This document shows positions 51,378 to 58,961 of a DNA stretch of 64,000 nucleotides, one piece after another; within the stretch, counting starts at the first letter, position 1, and every line of letters starts with the position of its first letter. The notes beneath the pieces are model-generated. The model saw nothing but the letters and a program-made list of their open reading frames with translations. It did not search any database and had not been told where the DNA came from. Origin of the DNA: Bacteroidales bacterium (GTDB lineage: Bacteria; Bacteroidota; Bacteroidia; Bacteroidales; UBA932). The stretch spans positions 54,267 through 118,266 of the forward strand of contig JAFPGC010000045.1 of NCBI GenBank assembly GCA_017423025.1, read 5' to 3'. Position numbers and translations under genes: made by a program.

Positions 51378-53411
51378 TTACAAGTAATCCTCAAAGTAAT
51401 AGGTAACCTTATTCATCAGGTGGATGCGGTTGCGGCCGGCTACGTTGTGGCGGGCGACGGGATAGGGGAAGTAGTGCACGGGAATTCCCAAATCGATGCA
51501 GCGCTGGATGAAGCTGAGGCTGTGCTCCCACACCACGGTGTCGTCAATGGCACCCTGGATGATGAGCAGATGTCCCTTCAGGTTTTGGGCACTTTCGATG
51601 AGGGAAGTTTTCTTGAAACCCTCGGGATTGGTTTCGGGAGTATCCATGTAGCGCTCTCCGTACATGATCTCGTACCATTTCCAGTCAATGACCGGGCCGC
51701 CGGCAACGCCCACTTTGAACACATCCGGGTAATTGGTCATGAGGCTGATGGTCATGAAGCCGCCGTAGCTCCAGCCGTGTACGCCGATACGCCCGGCATC
51801 CACGAAGGGAAGGCTGCGGAGCCAGTTGATGCCCACCATCTGGTCGGCCATTTCGGCCTGGCCGCACTGGCGGTTGATGGCTTTCTCGAAAGCGGTGCCG
51901 CGGTTGGAAGTGCCGCGGTTGTCCTGGACATACACGATGTAACCCTTCTGGGCCATGAGCATCTCCCACATGCGGATGCTGCCCAGCCAGCTGTCTTGCA
52001 CCAGCTGGCTGTGAGGGCCGCCGTAGACGTAGAGGACCACGGGATATTTCTTGGCCGGATCGAAGTCCTTGGGATAGATGAGCCGGTAGTAGTTCTCGTA
52101 CAGGCCGTCGGCGCTGGGGACGGTGCCCAGTTCTACCTGGCAGGAGCCATAGTCGCCAAAGGGATTCTCCAGCACGGCCAGTTCACGGACCTTCTTGCCG
52201 TCGGTGGAGCAGAGGCTCAGGCGGCCGGGAAGATTGAGGTTGGACACATTGTCCAGGAACCACTCCTTGCTGTCGTTGATGTGGATGCTGTGCCAGCCGC
52301 GGCCCCGGGTGAGCTGCACGGGCTTGCCCAGCTTGGCCTTGACGATCACCTTCTTGCGGGGAACCTGCACGTCAATCCTGTAAAGATGGTTCTCCACGGG
52401 AGAATTCTGGGCCGATGTATAATAAACAGCCTTGCCGTCGTTGGCGACATATTCCACGTCGGCCTCCACGTCGGTGAGGCGGCGGAGGGTGCCCAGCGTA
52501 TCGGCCAGATACAGGTTCTTGTAGCCGTCGCGGTTATCCGTGCGGTAGATGAAGACGTCGGTGCGGCCTTCCAGGAAATGGATGGGGTCCTGGGGTTCCA
52601 CCCAGGCGTCGTTGTCCTCGGTGAGGAGGGTGCGGACAAAGCTGCCATCGGCCACCCTGTACTGATTCATCTTCATATGATGCTGGCTGCGGTCCAGCAC
52701 CTGGGCATAGAGGTATCTGGCGTCCGGGCTCCAGGCGAGGTTGGTGATGAAACGTTCCTCGGAGAAGTCGGTCACATCCATCCATATGGTGGTTTCCGTC
52801 TCAAAATCGAACACGCCTACCTGCAGCAGTTCGGAATCCATGCCGTTCATGGGGTATTTGATGAGTTCCAGTTCGCCGGTACGGGTGCGGATGTTCAGCA
52901 GCGGGAAGTCAGTGACTTTGGACTGGTCTTTCTTGTAATAGGCTACTTTCTTGCCGTCGGGACTCCAGAGATAGCCTTGGGTGAAGCCGAACTCATTGCG
53001 CATCATAGTGCCGCCGTAAACAATGTTACGGTCTGTGGAAACACCGATCCCCAGCGTCCGGCCGTCCTTGACGCCATAGAAGGAATCGCCTTCCAGATAT
53101 ACGCTGTATCCTGCAGGGCCTTTGTCCTGGTTGTCGCGGGCATCCCGGCCCATCCTTTCAGGCTTGTAGGGCTCCAGAGTCTCCTTGTTCACCGAACCTT
53201 TGAGGATGTTGTTGCGGTCTTTGAACACCATAAAGGATTCATTGTCCAGCCACATAGCGGATCCGCGGGCATAGCCTACGCCATTGTATACGGCGTCTTC
53301 CATTGTGAGGTCCTTGCCGGGATGGGCAGGATGGGTATCCAGTACCCGGTTTTGCGCAAAAGCAAAAGTGCAGGCGAGGAGGACGCCTGCAGATAAAAGA
53401 AATCGTTTCAT
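51378..53411 (-). CDS. S9 family prolyl oligopeptidase/dipeptidyl peptidase IV-like
   Basis: A 677-residue secreted serine peptidase. After the signal peptide an eight-blade-type beta propeller (about 40-430) includes YLWSPDGKKVAYYKKD; the alpha/beta hydrolase domain has VLYVYGGPHSQLV, the nucleophile Ser548 in HGWSYGGFMT, the Asp in IQGAIDDTVVWEHS and the His in VARHNVAG. DPP IV-like enzymes remove Xaa-Pro or Xaa-Ala dipeptides. It lies between a small membrane protein and the M28 peptidase in the operon starting at 55620. Confidence 0.95.
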   Translation of the reverse strand: MKRFLLSAGVLLACTFAFAQNRVLDTHPAHPGKDLTMEDAVYNGVGYARGSAMWLDNESFMVFKDRNNILKGSVNKETLEPYKPERMGRDARDNQDKGPAGYSVYLEGDSFYGVKDGRTLGIGVSTDRNIVYGGTMMRNEFGFTQGYLWSPDGKKVAYYKKDQSKVTDFPLLNIRTRTGELELIKYPMNGMDSELLQVGVFDFETETTIWMDVTDFSEERFITNLAWSPDARYLYAQVLDRSQHHMKMNQYRVADGSFVRTLLTEDNDAWVEPQDPIHFLEGRTDVFIYRTDNRDGYKNLYLADTLGTLRRLTDVEADVEYVANDGKAVYYTSAQNSPVENHLYRIDVQVPRKKVIVKAKLGKPVQLTRGRGWHSIHINDSKEWFLDNVSNLNLPGRLSLCSTDGKKVRELAVLENPFGDYGSCQVELGTVPSADGLYENYYRLIYPKDFDPAKKYPVVLYVYGGPHSQLVQDSWLGSIRMWEMLMAQKGYIVYVQDNRGTSNRGTAFEKAINRQCGQAEMADQMVGINWLRSLPFVDAGRIGVHGWSYGGFMTISLMTNYPDVFKVGVAGGPVIDWKWYEIMYGERYMDTPETNPEGFKKTSLIESAQNLKGHLLIIQGAIDDTVVWEHSLSFIQRCIDLGIPVHYFPYPVARHNVAGRNRIHLMNKVTYYFEDYL

Positions 53412-53417
53412 ATCCGA

Positions 53418-53843
53418 TTATAGAAAAAATCCATCTTGGGGGAGGGAGTGGTCGGGGACCACCGCGGTCTCTTCCGTTACACTGTCCACGATAGCCTTCT
53501 CATAGCCTCTCCAGGGGAGTTTCCCTTTGTATTCCTTGTAGTGGACCGTGACGCGGAGACCCGTCATCTGCTTGAGCTTTTCGGCCACTTCCTTATCGGC
53601 CACCGAGAATTTGAAATTCTTGGACTGGACGCTGCCGGAAGCGTTTTTGTTGCCATAGCCAGTGAGGATGATCTCGCCCTCATAGGTCTTGAACACATAG
53701 CCCGTGTAGGTGAGGGAATTGAGTTCTCCGGTCTTGGTGCCGTCAGAGAAAACCCACAGGAACTTGAAGTAGAAAATACCGGCCAGGATGGCCAGGATCA
53801 GCAGGCCCGAGATGAGCCCGATACCTTTTCCGGGACGTGACAT
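53418..53843 (-). CDS. Single-pass membrane protein of unknown function
   Basis: A 141-residue protein with one N-terminal membrane helix (GLISGLLILAILAGIFYF, residues 9-26) and a small extracytoplasmic domain (LTYTGYVFKTYEGEIILTGYG, MTGLRVTVHYKEYKGKLPW). Similar short proteins in Bacteroides are often mislabelled as dehydrogenases; nothing here supports an enzyme. It is 3 nt after the phosphoesterase stop and 6 nt before the S9 gene. Confidence 0.75.
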   Translation of the reverse strand: MSRPGKGIGLISGLLILAILAGIFYFKFLWVFSDGTKTGELNSLTYTGYVFKTYEGEIILTGYGNKNASGSVQSKNFKFSVADKEVAEKLKQMTGLRVTVHYKEYKGKLPWRGYEKAIVDSVTEETAVVPDHSLPQDGFFL

Positions 53844-53846
53844 AGT

Positions 53847-54869
53847 TTATTTCTTTTTCTTGGGAGTATAATTCATCTTGACGGGTTCCAATTCCACGCC
53901 GTCTTCGCCCACGTTTACGCGGATGAGATAGTTTCCGGGTTCCGGGTTGTTCTTCTCGCACATAGAGTCCATTGTGATGTAGTGGACGCCGTTGAAGTCT
54001 CGCTCGTCCCAGGTGTGGACGTGACCCAGGAATACGCCGGTTACGTTCCACTCCTCAAACTGGTCCAGCAGGAAGAAGGTCTCCTCACGGGTGAACGTGG
54101 AGGCAAACTCGAAGAACTGGGGACGGAAAATATTGGTGTGCGAGAACACGAACGTATAGCGGTATATGGAGCTTCCGTCACTGTACTTGCCGTCCAGCAC
54201 GCCCTGGTTGATGAGGTCTATCTGGGTCTTTCCCAGGGTGCCGCTGGCCGAATCCAGGAAGATCAGGTGGTCTACCTTGATGTCTATGTTCTCAGGATCC
54301 ACGACGAGTACATCTATCTCGTAGAACGAAGAGTGGAAGATGTTGGACCACAGGGCCCAGCCGTTGTGGGTGATGTCGTGGTTGCCTACCACCGGGAAGA
54401 AGGGGAAGGTAATCATTTCGTACGGAATGCCCTGTTCCGCGATGGGATTCTCCCGGGGCACGTACTCGTAGTCGTTGATCTTTTTGTAGTGCTTTTCTAC
54501 GTACCGGTCCTTGGCCTCCCTGAGGAGGGAGTCCAGGGTGAAGTAGTACTCCGGCTTTGTGTCGGCCAAGTCTCCCAGGTGGGCGTAGAAGAGATCGTCT
54601 TTGTTGAGGCCGATGGCCAGCATCTCATCCAGACGGCCGGGGTCTGTGGTGAGGTGGCTGTCTGCTCCTACGATGAAGGAATAGTCTTTTTTATCGACGG
54701 CCAGGACCACTTGCTCGTCCAGGTAATCCTTGTAAAACTTGTAGGACATTTTTACGCGGTCTTCCACGGCCGTTCCTGCCATCAGGATGCCGGCGGGGCT
54801 TACTTTGTCGCAGGCGGAGAGAAGGGCCGCCGCGGCAATGACCAGGGATATGATGAATGTCTTTTTCAT
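53847..54869 (-). CDS. Metallophosphoesterase-fold lipoprotein
   Basis: A 340-residue lipoprotein (lipobox LLSAC, Cys19); the start at 54869 lies 1 nt after the upstream stop, and the earlier in-frame ATG would bury the signal peptide. Calcineurin-like motifs are GADSHLT, HLGDLAD, VVGNHDITH, FVFSHTN and FLGHVHTW. The substrate is unknown. It follows the barrel gene and precedes the small membrane protein in one operon. Confidence 0.88.
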   Translation of the reverse strand: MKKTFIISLVIAAAALLSACDKVSPAGILMAGTAVEDRVKMSYKFYKDYLDEQVVLAVDKKDYSFIVGADSHLTTDPGRLDEMLAIGLNKDDLFYAHLGDLADTKPEYYFTLDSLLREAKDRYVEKHYKKINDYEYVPRENPIAEQGIPYEMITFPFFPVVGNHDITHNGWALWSNIFHSSFYEIDVLVVDPENIDIKVDHLIFLDSASGTLGKTQIDLINQGVLDGKYSDGSSIYRYTFVFSHTNIFRPQFFEFASTFTREETFFLLDQFEEWNVTGVFLGHVHTWDERDFNGVHYITMDSMCEKNNPEPGNYLIRVNVGEDGVELEPVKMNYTPKKKK

Positions 54870-54870
54870 A

Positions 54871-55620
54871 CTACCAAACATAACGGAGTCCAACTTTGAG
54901 GGAGGTTTCGTAACGGGTGGCCAGCTGGCTCAGACTGCCGGCGGGGCGCACGTTAAACTCGCTGTATATCTTCATCTGAGGGGTCAGGGTTGCGTGGAAG
55001 CGGAGGCCCCAGTTGATGTTCCAGTTCTCGTAATAGAATTGGTCGTAGTTGCGGATGAACAGACCCAGGTTCCAGGGATTGCTGCGCGGACGGATGTTGA
55101 CACCGAAACCGAAGGTCATCACCAGGGGCTCATTGTAGCTGGCGTCGGTGTAATCCTTGTAGGAGTCCTTGACATTGGTCTTGAAGTAGCTCACGAAGCT
55201 CCAGCCCCAGCGGAGATCGATGTAATTGGTCTCCAGATAGCCCGACAGGTTCAGGATGGTCTCGTTCACGCTCCACTGCTGGTAGCGGTTGAACAGGACG
55301 CGTCCGTCTATGTACACATTGGTCTTTTTGCCGATGGGAATGCGATAAGTGCCCATCACATCCAGGGAGTACACCTGCTTGAAGAACTGGATCTGCTGTC
55401 CTCCGGAGATGCTCCAGCGCGGATTGAAATGGTAGGTATAGGTGCCGGCTTGCCCCAGGAAGAACCCGGTGACCACGTTGCTGCCGCCGGAAAGGAAGGC
55501 GCTCACTTGGTGTTTGTGCTCTCCGTCAAACTGGCGGTAGCCGCTGTAGACCTGCGCGCGGGCCGGGAAAGCGGCAAGCATCACCAGAACAGTCAATAGT
55601 GTGGTTAAGTTTTTTCTCAT
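54871..55620 (-). CDS. Outer-membrane beta-barrel-like protein
   Basis: A 249-residue protein with signal peptide (cleavage at ARAQV, residue 23) followed by regular amphipathic strands (HQVSAFLSGGSNVVTGFF; YIDLRWGWSFVSYF; LVMTFGFGVNIRP) and a terminal aromatic strand ending LRYVW, typical for outer-membrane barrels. No family is recognised. It heads the five-gene minus-strand operon and has a near-perfect promoter with the -7 box 6 nt before its ATG. Confidence 0.8.
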   Translation of the reverse strand: MRKNLTTLLTVLVMLAAFPARAQVYSGYRQFDGEHKHQVSAFLSGGSNVVTGFFLGQAGTYTYHFNPRWSISGGQQIQFFKQVYSLDVMGTYRIPIGKKTNVYIDGRVLFNRYQQWSVNETILNLSGYLETNYIDLRWGWSFVSYFKTNVKDSYKDYTDASYNEPLVMTFGFGVNIRPRSNPWNLGLFIRNYDQFYYENWNINWGLRFHATLTPQMKIYSEFNVRPAGSLSQLATRYETSLKVGLRYVW

Positions 55621-55626
55621 ACTCTA

Positions 55627-55657
55627 CAAAAATAGCAAAAAAATGCTAGGCTTCAAA
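55627..55657 (-). promoter_or_regulatory. Promoter of the barrel-phosphoesterase-S9-M28 operon
   Basis: On the minus strand TTTG (55657-55654), a 19-bp spacer and TATTTTTG (55634-55627), which ends 6 nt before the ATG at 55620. The -33 element lies within the last codons of lplA. Confidence 0.75.
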
Positions 55658-56593
55658 CAAGGATGCGAAAGAAGGTCCGTCCATCCCGTCAAACCAGGCC
55701 GATACGTCCAGCCCCGCCAGCTCTTCCAATCGCTTGCCCTTGAGCTGCGCAGCCAACTCTTCCGCGGGCCGGTTGCCCAGGAAATCCCCCTGGAAAGCTA
55801 CCTCGGTGAGGACGCCGTTCTTAAGGCTGTAAAGCACCTCCACCGTGCCGCAGGCAAACTTTTTGCGGCCCTGGTGGGTGGTTTCGGGGGAGTGGCCGAA
55901 GTTCCATTCCCAGGTGCCGAACTTCTCCCGCGCTTCGCGGTCTACGGCTTCCTGCTGTGCGGCGGTAAGGGGGTATTCGGCGTCCCCATCGGCCAATAAA
56001 TCTTGCAAAGCGGCCTGGAAGGCCTTCAGGGTGGGGTATTGCAGCAAATAGTCTTTGAGGTTGGCGACGCGGCTGCGCACGGAGGCGATGCCTTTGGCCG
56101 ATACTTTGCTGCCGGGCACCTTGAGGGCTTCCGTGAGCACGTCCAGGTCCACGTCCCACATGAGGGTGCCGTGGATCATCATGCGGTCCCGGCTCAGGCG
56201 CTTGGCATAGCCGGAGCATTTGCGACCCTCTACCAGGATGTCGTTGCGGCCCGACCTTTCGGCGGGGACACCCAGTTTGCACAGCGCCGCGGGCATGATT
56301 TCAAAGGCCTCTTCCATATCCCGGACGGGCCCCACGATGCTGTAGTTGAGGTTGCCCAGGTCATGGTACACGGCCCCGCCGCCAGTCACGCGCCGGGCCA
56401 GCAAAATGCCCTTTTCCTCCAGATAGGGGAGGTTGACCTCGGCATAAGGGCTCTGGTTAAGGCCGATGATGACCGCCGGTGCATTCTGCCAAAGGTAGAA
56501 GAGGGGTTCCTGCACATCCAGGCCTTCCAGGGCGAACTCGTCGAAGGCCATGTTCCAGTGGGCGTTGGTGCAAGGGTTGGTAAGAAATTTCAT
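55646..56593 (-). CDS. lplA: Lipoate-protein ligase
   Basis: A 315-residue enzyme that activates lipoate with ATP and attaches it to lipoyl domains of 2-oxoacid dehydrogenases or the glycine cleavage H protein. Motifs of the biotinyl/lipoyl ligase fold are NAHWNMAFDEFAL, RRVTGGGAVYHDLGNLNYS, the lipoate-contact region GRNDILVEGRKCSGYAKR, and HGTLMWDVDLD; the small C-terminal LplA accessory domain is present. The start at 56593 fits the family N-terminus, and the promoter box ends 4 nt upstream of it. It is divergent from the GDSL gene. Confidence 0.94.
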   Translation of the reverse strand: MKFLTNPCTNAHWNMAFDEFALEGLDVQEPLFYLWQNAPAVIIGLNQSPYAEVNLPYLEEKGILLARRVTGGGAVYHDLGNLNYSIVGPVRDMEEAFEIMPAALCKLGVPAERSGRNDILVEGRKCSGYAKRLSRDRMMIHGTLMWDVDLDVLTEALKVPGSKVSAKGIASVRSRVANLKDYLLQYPTLKAFQAALQDLLADGDAEYPLTAAQQEAVDREAREKFGTWEWNFGHSPETTHQGRKKFACGTVEVLYSLKNGVLTEVAFQGDFLGNRPAEELAAQLKGKRLEELAGLDVSAWFDGMDGPSFASLFEA

Positions 56594-56597
56594 GGAA

Positions 56598-56629
56598 CAA
56601 ATGTACGAAAAAAGGTCTCGCTTTGACAA
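56598..56629 (-). promoter_or_regulatory. Promoter of lplA
   Basis: On the minus strand TTG (56629-56627), a 21-bp spacer and TACATTTG (56605-56598), ending 4 nt before the ATG at 56593. Confidence 0.6.
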
Positions 56630-56638
56630 GTATTTTTG

Positions 56639-56646
56639 TAACTTTG
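56639..56646 (+). promoter_or_regulatory. -7 promoter box for the GDSL esterase
   Basis: TAACTTTG, 35 nt before the ATG at 56682; a second match TATTTTTG lies directly before it at 56631-56638. Confidence 0.5.
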
Positions 56647-56681
56647 TGTCTGCACATAAGATGATTAATACCAACCATACC

Positions 56682-57344
56682 ATGAAAAGACTGTTCATTC
56701 TGCTGGTGGGCCTTGTGCTCACCCTGGGCGCCGCCGCCCAGAATCCGGCCCATTTGCAGCGTTATGCCCAGGACAACGCCAAACTTTCCTGCCCCAATGG
56801 GCCCCGCGTAGTGTTGTTCGGAGACTCCATTACTGACGGCTGGCCGGACCAGCGCCCGGAATTCTTTGCCTCCACCGGTTTCATCGGCCGCGGTATCGGC
56901 GGGGAAGAGACCTCCCACATGGTGCTCCGTTTCCGCAAGGATGTGATTGACATCCACGCTTCCACCGTGGTCATTCTGGCCGGTATCAACGACATTGCCA
57001 TCAATATGGGTGGCCCCTACCAGGAAGACCTTACCTTCGACAATTTCCTTACCATGATTGACCTGGCGTGGCAGAACGGCATCCGTCCCGTCATCTGCAG
57101 CGTGTTGCCTTCCTACCATTTCCGCTGGCGTACGGAAATCACCGACGTATATGAGAAAGTCTGCAGCCTCAATGCCCGCCTCAAGGCGTATTGCGACCGC
57201 CACGGCATTACCTATGTGGACTATTGCTCCGTGCTGGCCGGCCCGGACGGCCGCGTGAAGGACGGTCTCACCAACGACACCGTTCACCCCAATGCCGCCG
57301 GTTATGAACTCATGGAAAAGCTCCTGCTGGAAACGCTTAAATAG
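56682..57344 (+). CDS. Secreted GDSL/SGNH-type esterase
   Basis: A 220-residue SGNH hydrolase. The start at 56682 gives a signal peptide (MKRLFILLVGLVLTLGAAAQ); earlier in-frame ATGs have none. The four blocks are FGDSITDG (nucleophile Ser), GIGGEE (oxyanion Gly), LAGINDIA (Asn) and NDTVHPNAAGY (Asp/His of the triad). Such enzymes in Bacteroidota often remove acetyl groups from glycans. It is a single gene, followed by the hairpin-repeat region. Confidence 0.92.
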   Translation: MKRLFILLVGLVLTLGAAAQNPAHLQRYAQDNAKLSCPNGPRVVLFGDSITDGWPDQRPEFFASTGFIGRGIGGEETSHMVLRFRKDVIDIHASTVVILAGINDIAINMGGPYQEDLTFDNFLTMIDLAWQNGIRPVICSVLPSYHFRWRTEITDVYEKVCSLNARLKAYCDRHGITYVDYCSVLAGPDGRVKDGLTNDTVHPNAAGYELMEKLLLETLK

Positions 57345-57352
57345 TTTGTTTC

Positions 57353-57530
57353 CTAAGACCCCTGTCGTCCCGGCCGGGGTCTTAGTTCGATTTTGGGCTA
57401 TATGCTGACTAAGATCCGGCTGATGTCGGATCTTAGATTGTTTTCTGGCTGTATTCTGGTTAAGATTTGCAAAGTGTCAGATCTTAGTCAGTTTTGGCGC
57501 CATATTATGGTTAAGATTTGGCAGGGAGGG
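57353..57530. repeat. Tandem array of 51-bp hairpin repeats
   Basis: Four imperfect tandem units begin at 57353, 57409, 57460 and 57511 (periods 56, 51, 51). Each of the first three holds an inverted repeat: CTAAGACCCC/GGGGTCTTAG, CTAAGATCCG/CGGATCTTAG and TTAAGATTTG/CAGATCTTAG (with G-U pairs). The right part of each unit ends TTTTnGGC-nnTAT. The fourth unit keeps only the left arm (GGTTAAGATTTG). Arm sequences change in a compensating way while pairing is kept, so the fold is probably what matters. No coding frame crosses it. Confidence 0.85.
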
Positions 57531-57551
57531 AAAGGTTAAGGATTTTTTCCG

Positions 57552-57559
57552 TATTTTTG
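57552..57559 (+). promoter_or_regulatory. -7 promoter box for mnmA
   Basis: TATTTTTG ends 9 nt before the ATG at 57569 and directly follows the hairpin-repeat array. Confidence 0.55.
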
Positions 57560-57568
57560 CAGTCGGTT

Positions 57569-58957
57569 ATGGACAAGTCCAAAATCAAGGTTTGCGTGGG
57601 CCTCTCCGGAGGCGTAGACTCTTCTGTGGCAGCGTATCTGCTCAAGCAGGAGGGCTACGACGTGTTTGCCATGTTCATGCAGAACTGGGACAATGCCGAT
57701 GTCACCCTCCACGGAGACTGCGAATGGGAGGAAGACCGCTTTGTGGCCGAAATGGTGGCCCGCAAGATTGGCATTCCTTTCTATTACGTGAACCTGGCCT
57801 CCCAGTATCGCCAGCGGGTGGTGGACTATATGTTCGACGAGTACGCCAAGGGCCGCACGCCCAACCCGGACGTCTTATGCAACCGTGAAATCAAGTTCGA
57901 CGCCTTTTGGGAGGTGGCCCGCAAATACGGGGCAGACTACGTGGCCACCGGCCACTATTGCCGTAAGGAGACCCTTCCAGACGGCACATGCCGGATTCTG
58001 GAAGGCGCTGATCCGAACAAAGATCAAACCTATTTTCTGTGCCAGTTAACCCAGGAGCAATTGTCCAAAGCGATGTTCCCGATAGGTGATATCGTGAAGC
58101 CCGAGGTACGGCGGATTGCCAAGGAGGCCGATTTGCCATCGGCCGAAAAGAAGGATTCCCAGGGCATCTGCTTTGTGGGAAAGGTAGATTTGCCCACCTT
58201 CCTGAAGCAGAAACTGGCCTCGGTGGAAGGCGATGTGGTGGAAATTTTCGACCCTTATTATGCCACGGACCAACTTTACCAGTGGCAGCAAGAGACCCTC
58301 ACGGAACTGTTGAAAGAAGGTCAGATCTTGGAGCGTACCGTGCGCTATGCCCCCGAAGAGAAGGTGCTCACCTCAGACGGGCAGCCCCTGGGCGAGAGCC
58401 CGTATAAGGCCGATGCCATAGCAGGGCTCACTGACGGGCAGCTTCAGAAACTGGCTACGCCCCTCCATTACGACATTACCTTCGAAACGGAGACTTACCG
58501 CAGCGGCAAGCATCATATCAAGAAAACCCGATACAAGGAGAACCCCTGCGGCCGTATCGTGGGCCGGCACGAGGGGGCTCAGTTCTATACCATAGGCCAG
58601 CGCAAGGGCCTGGGCATCGGCGGCCACAGCGACCCCGTGTTTGTCATTGCCACCGATACGGAGGCCAACCGCATCTACGTGGGCGAAGGCCATCACCACA
58701 AGGGTTTGAGCCGATTCTGCCTGCGCGTGGCGCCCGATGAAATTCACTGGATCAGGCCGGACCTTGCCATGCAGCCCGGCGACATCCGCCGCTACCGCGT
58801 GCGCATCCGCTACCGCCAGCCCTTACAAAGTGCCACCCTCCTGATGAAGGAGAGTGGCCTCTATATCCTCTTTGACCAGCCTCAGCGGGGCATTTCCCCG
58901 GGGCAGTTCGCCGTGTGGTACGACGGACAGGAGATGCTGGGAAGCGGAGTCATCTAG
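57569..58957 (+). CDS. mnmA: tRNA-specific 2-thiouridylase MnmA, long form
   Basis: A 462-residue enzyme making s2U34 in tRNAs for Lys, Glu and Gln. The PP-loop GLSGGVDSS is at residues 11-19; the nucleophile Cys104 in PDVLCNREIKFD and the persulfide Cys201 in SQGICFVG are present, as is the C-terminal FYTIGQRKGLGIGG. Most bacterial MnmA proteins have about 360 residues; here roughly 100 extra residues (about 226-328, with LYQWQQETLTELLKEGQ and GLTDGQLQKLATPLH) separate GDVVEI from GRIVGRHEGAQFYTIG. The start at 57569 is just before the PP-loop domain, as in the family. The ABC-F gene follows after 4 nt. Confidence 0.94.
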   Translation: MDKSKIKVCVGLSGGVDSSVAAYLLKQEGYDVFAMFMQNWDNADVTLHGDCEWEEDRFVAEMVARKIGIPFYYVNLASQYRQRVVDYMFDEYAKGRTPNPDVLCNREIKFDAFWEVARKYGADYVATGHYCRKETLPDGTCRILEGADPNKDQTYFLCQLTQEQLSKAMFPIGDIVKPEVRRIAKEADLPSAEKKDSQGICFVGKVDLPTFLKQKLASVEGDVVEIFDPYYATDQLYQWQQETLTELLKEGQILERTVRYAPEEKVLTSDGQPLGESPYKADAIAGLTDGQLQKLATPLHYDITFETETYRSGKHHIKKTRYKENPCGRIVGRHEGAQFYTIGQRKGLGIGGHSDPVFVIATDTEANRIYVGEGHHHKGLSRFCLRVAPDEIHWIRPDLAMQPGDIRRYRVRIRYRQPLQSATLLMKESGLYILFDQPQRGISPGQFAVWYDGQEMLGSGVI

Positions 58958-58961
58958 TGCC

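Noticed and set aside
57353-57385. Ordinary terminator for the GDSL gene
   Set aside because: The first hairpin could weaken transcription, but it has no T tract and is the first of several similarly spaced hairpins, so a simple terminator does not explain it.
57353-57530. CRISPR array
   Set aside because: Units are contiguous and themselves form the hairpins; there are no unique spacers between identical repeats and no cas gene nearby.
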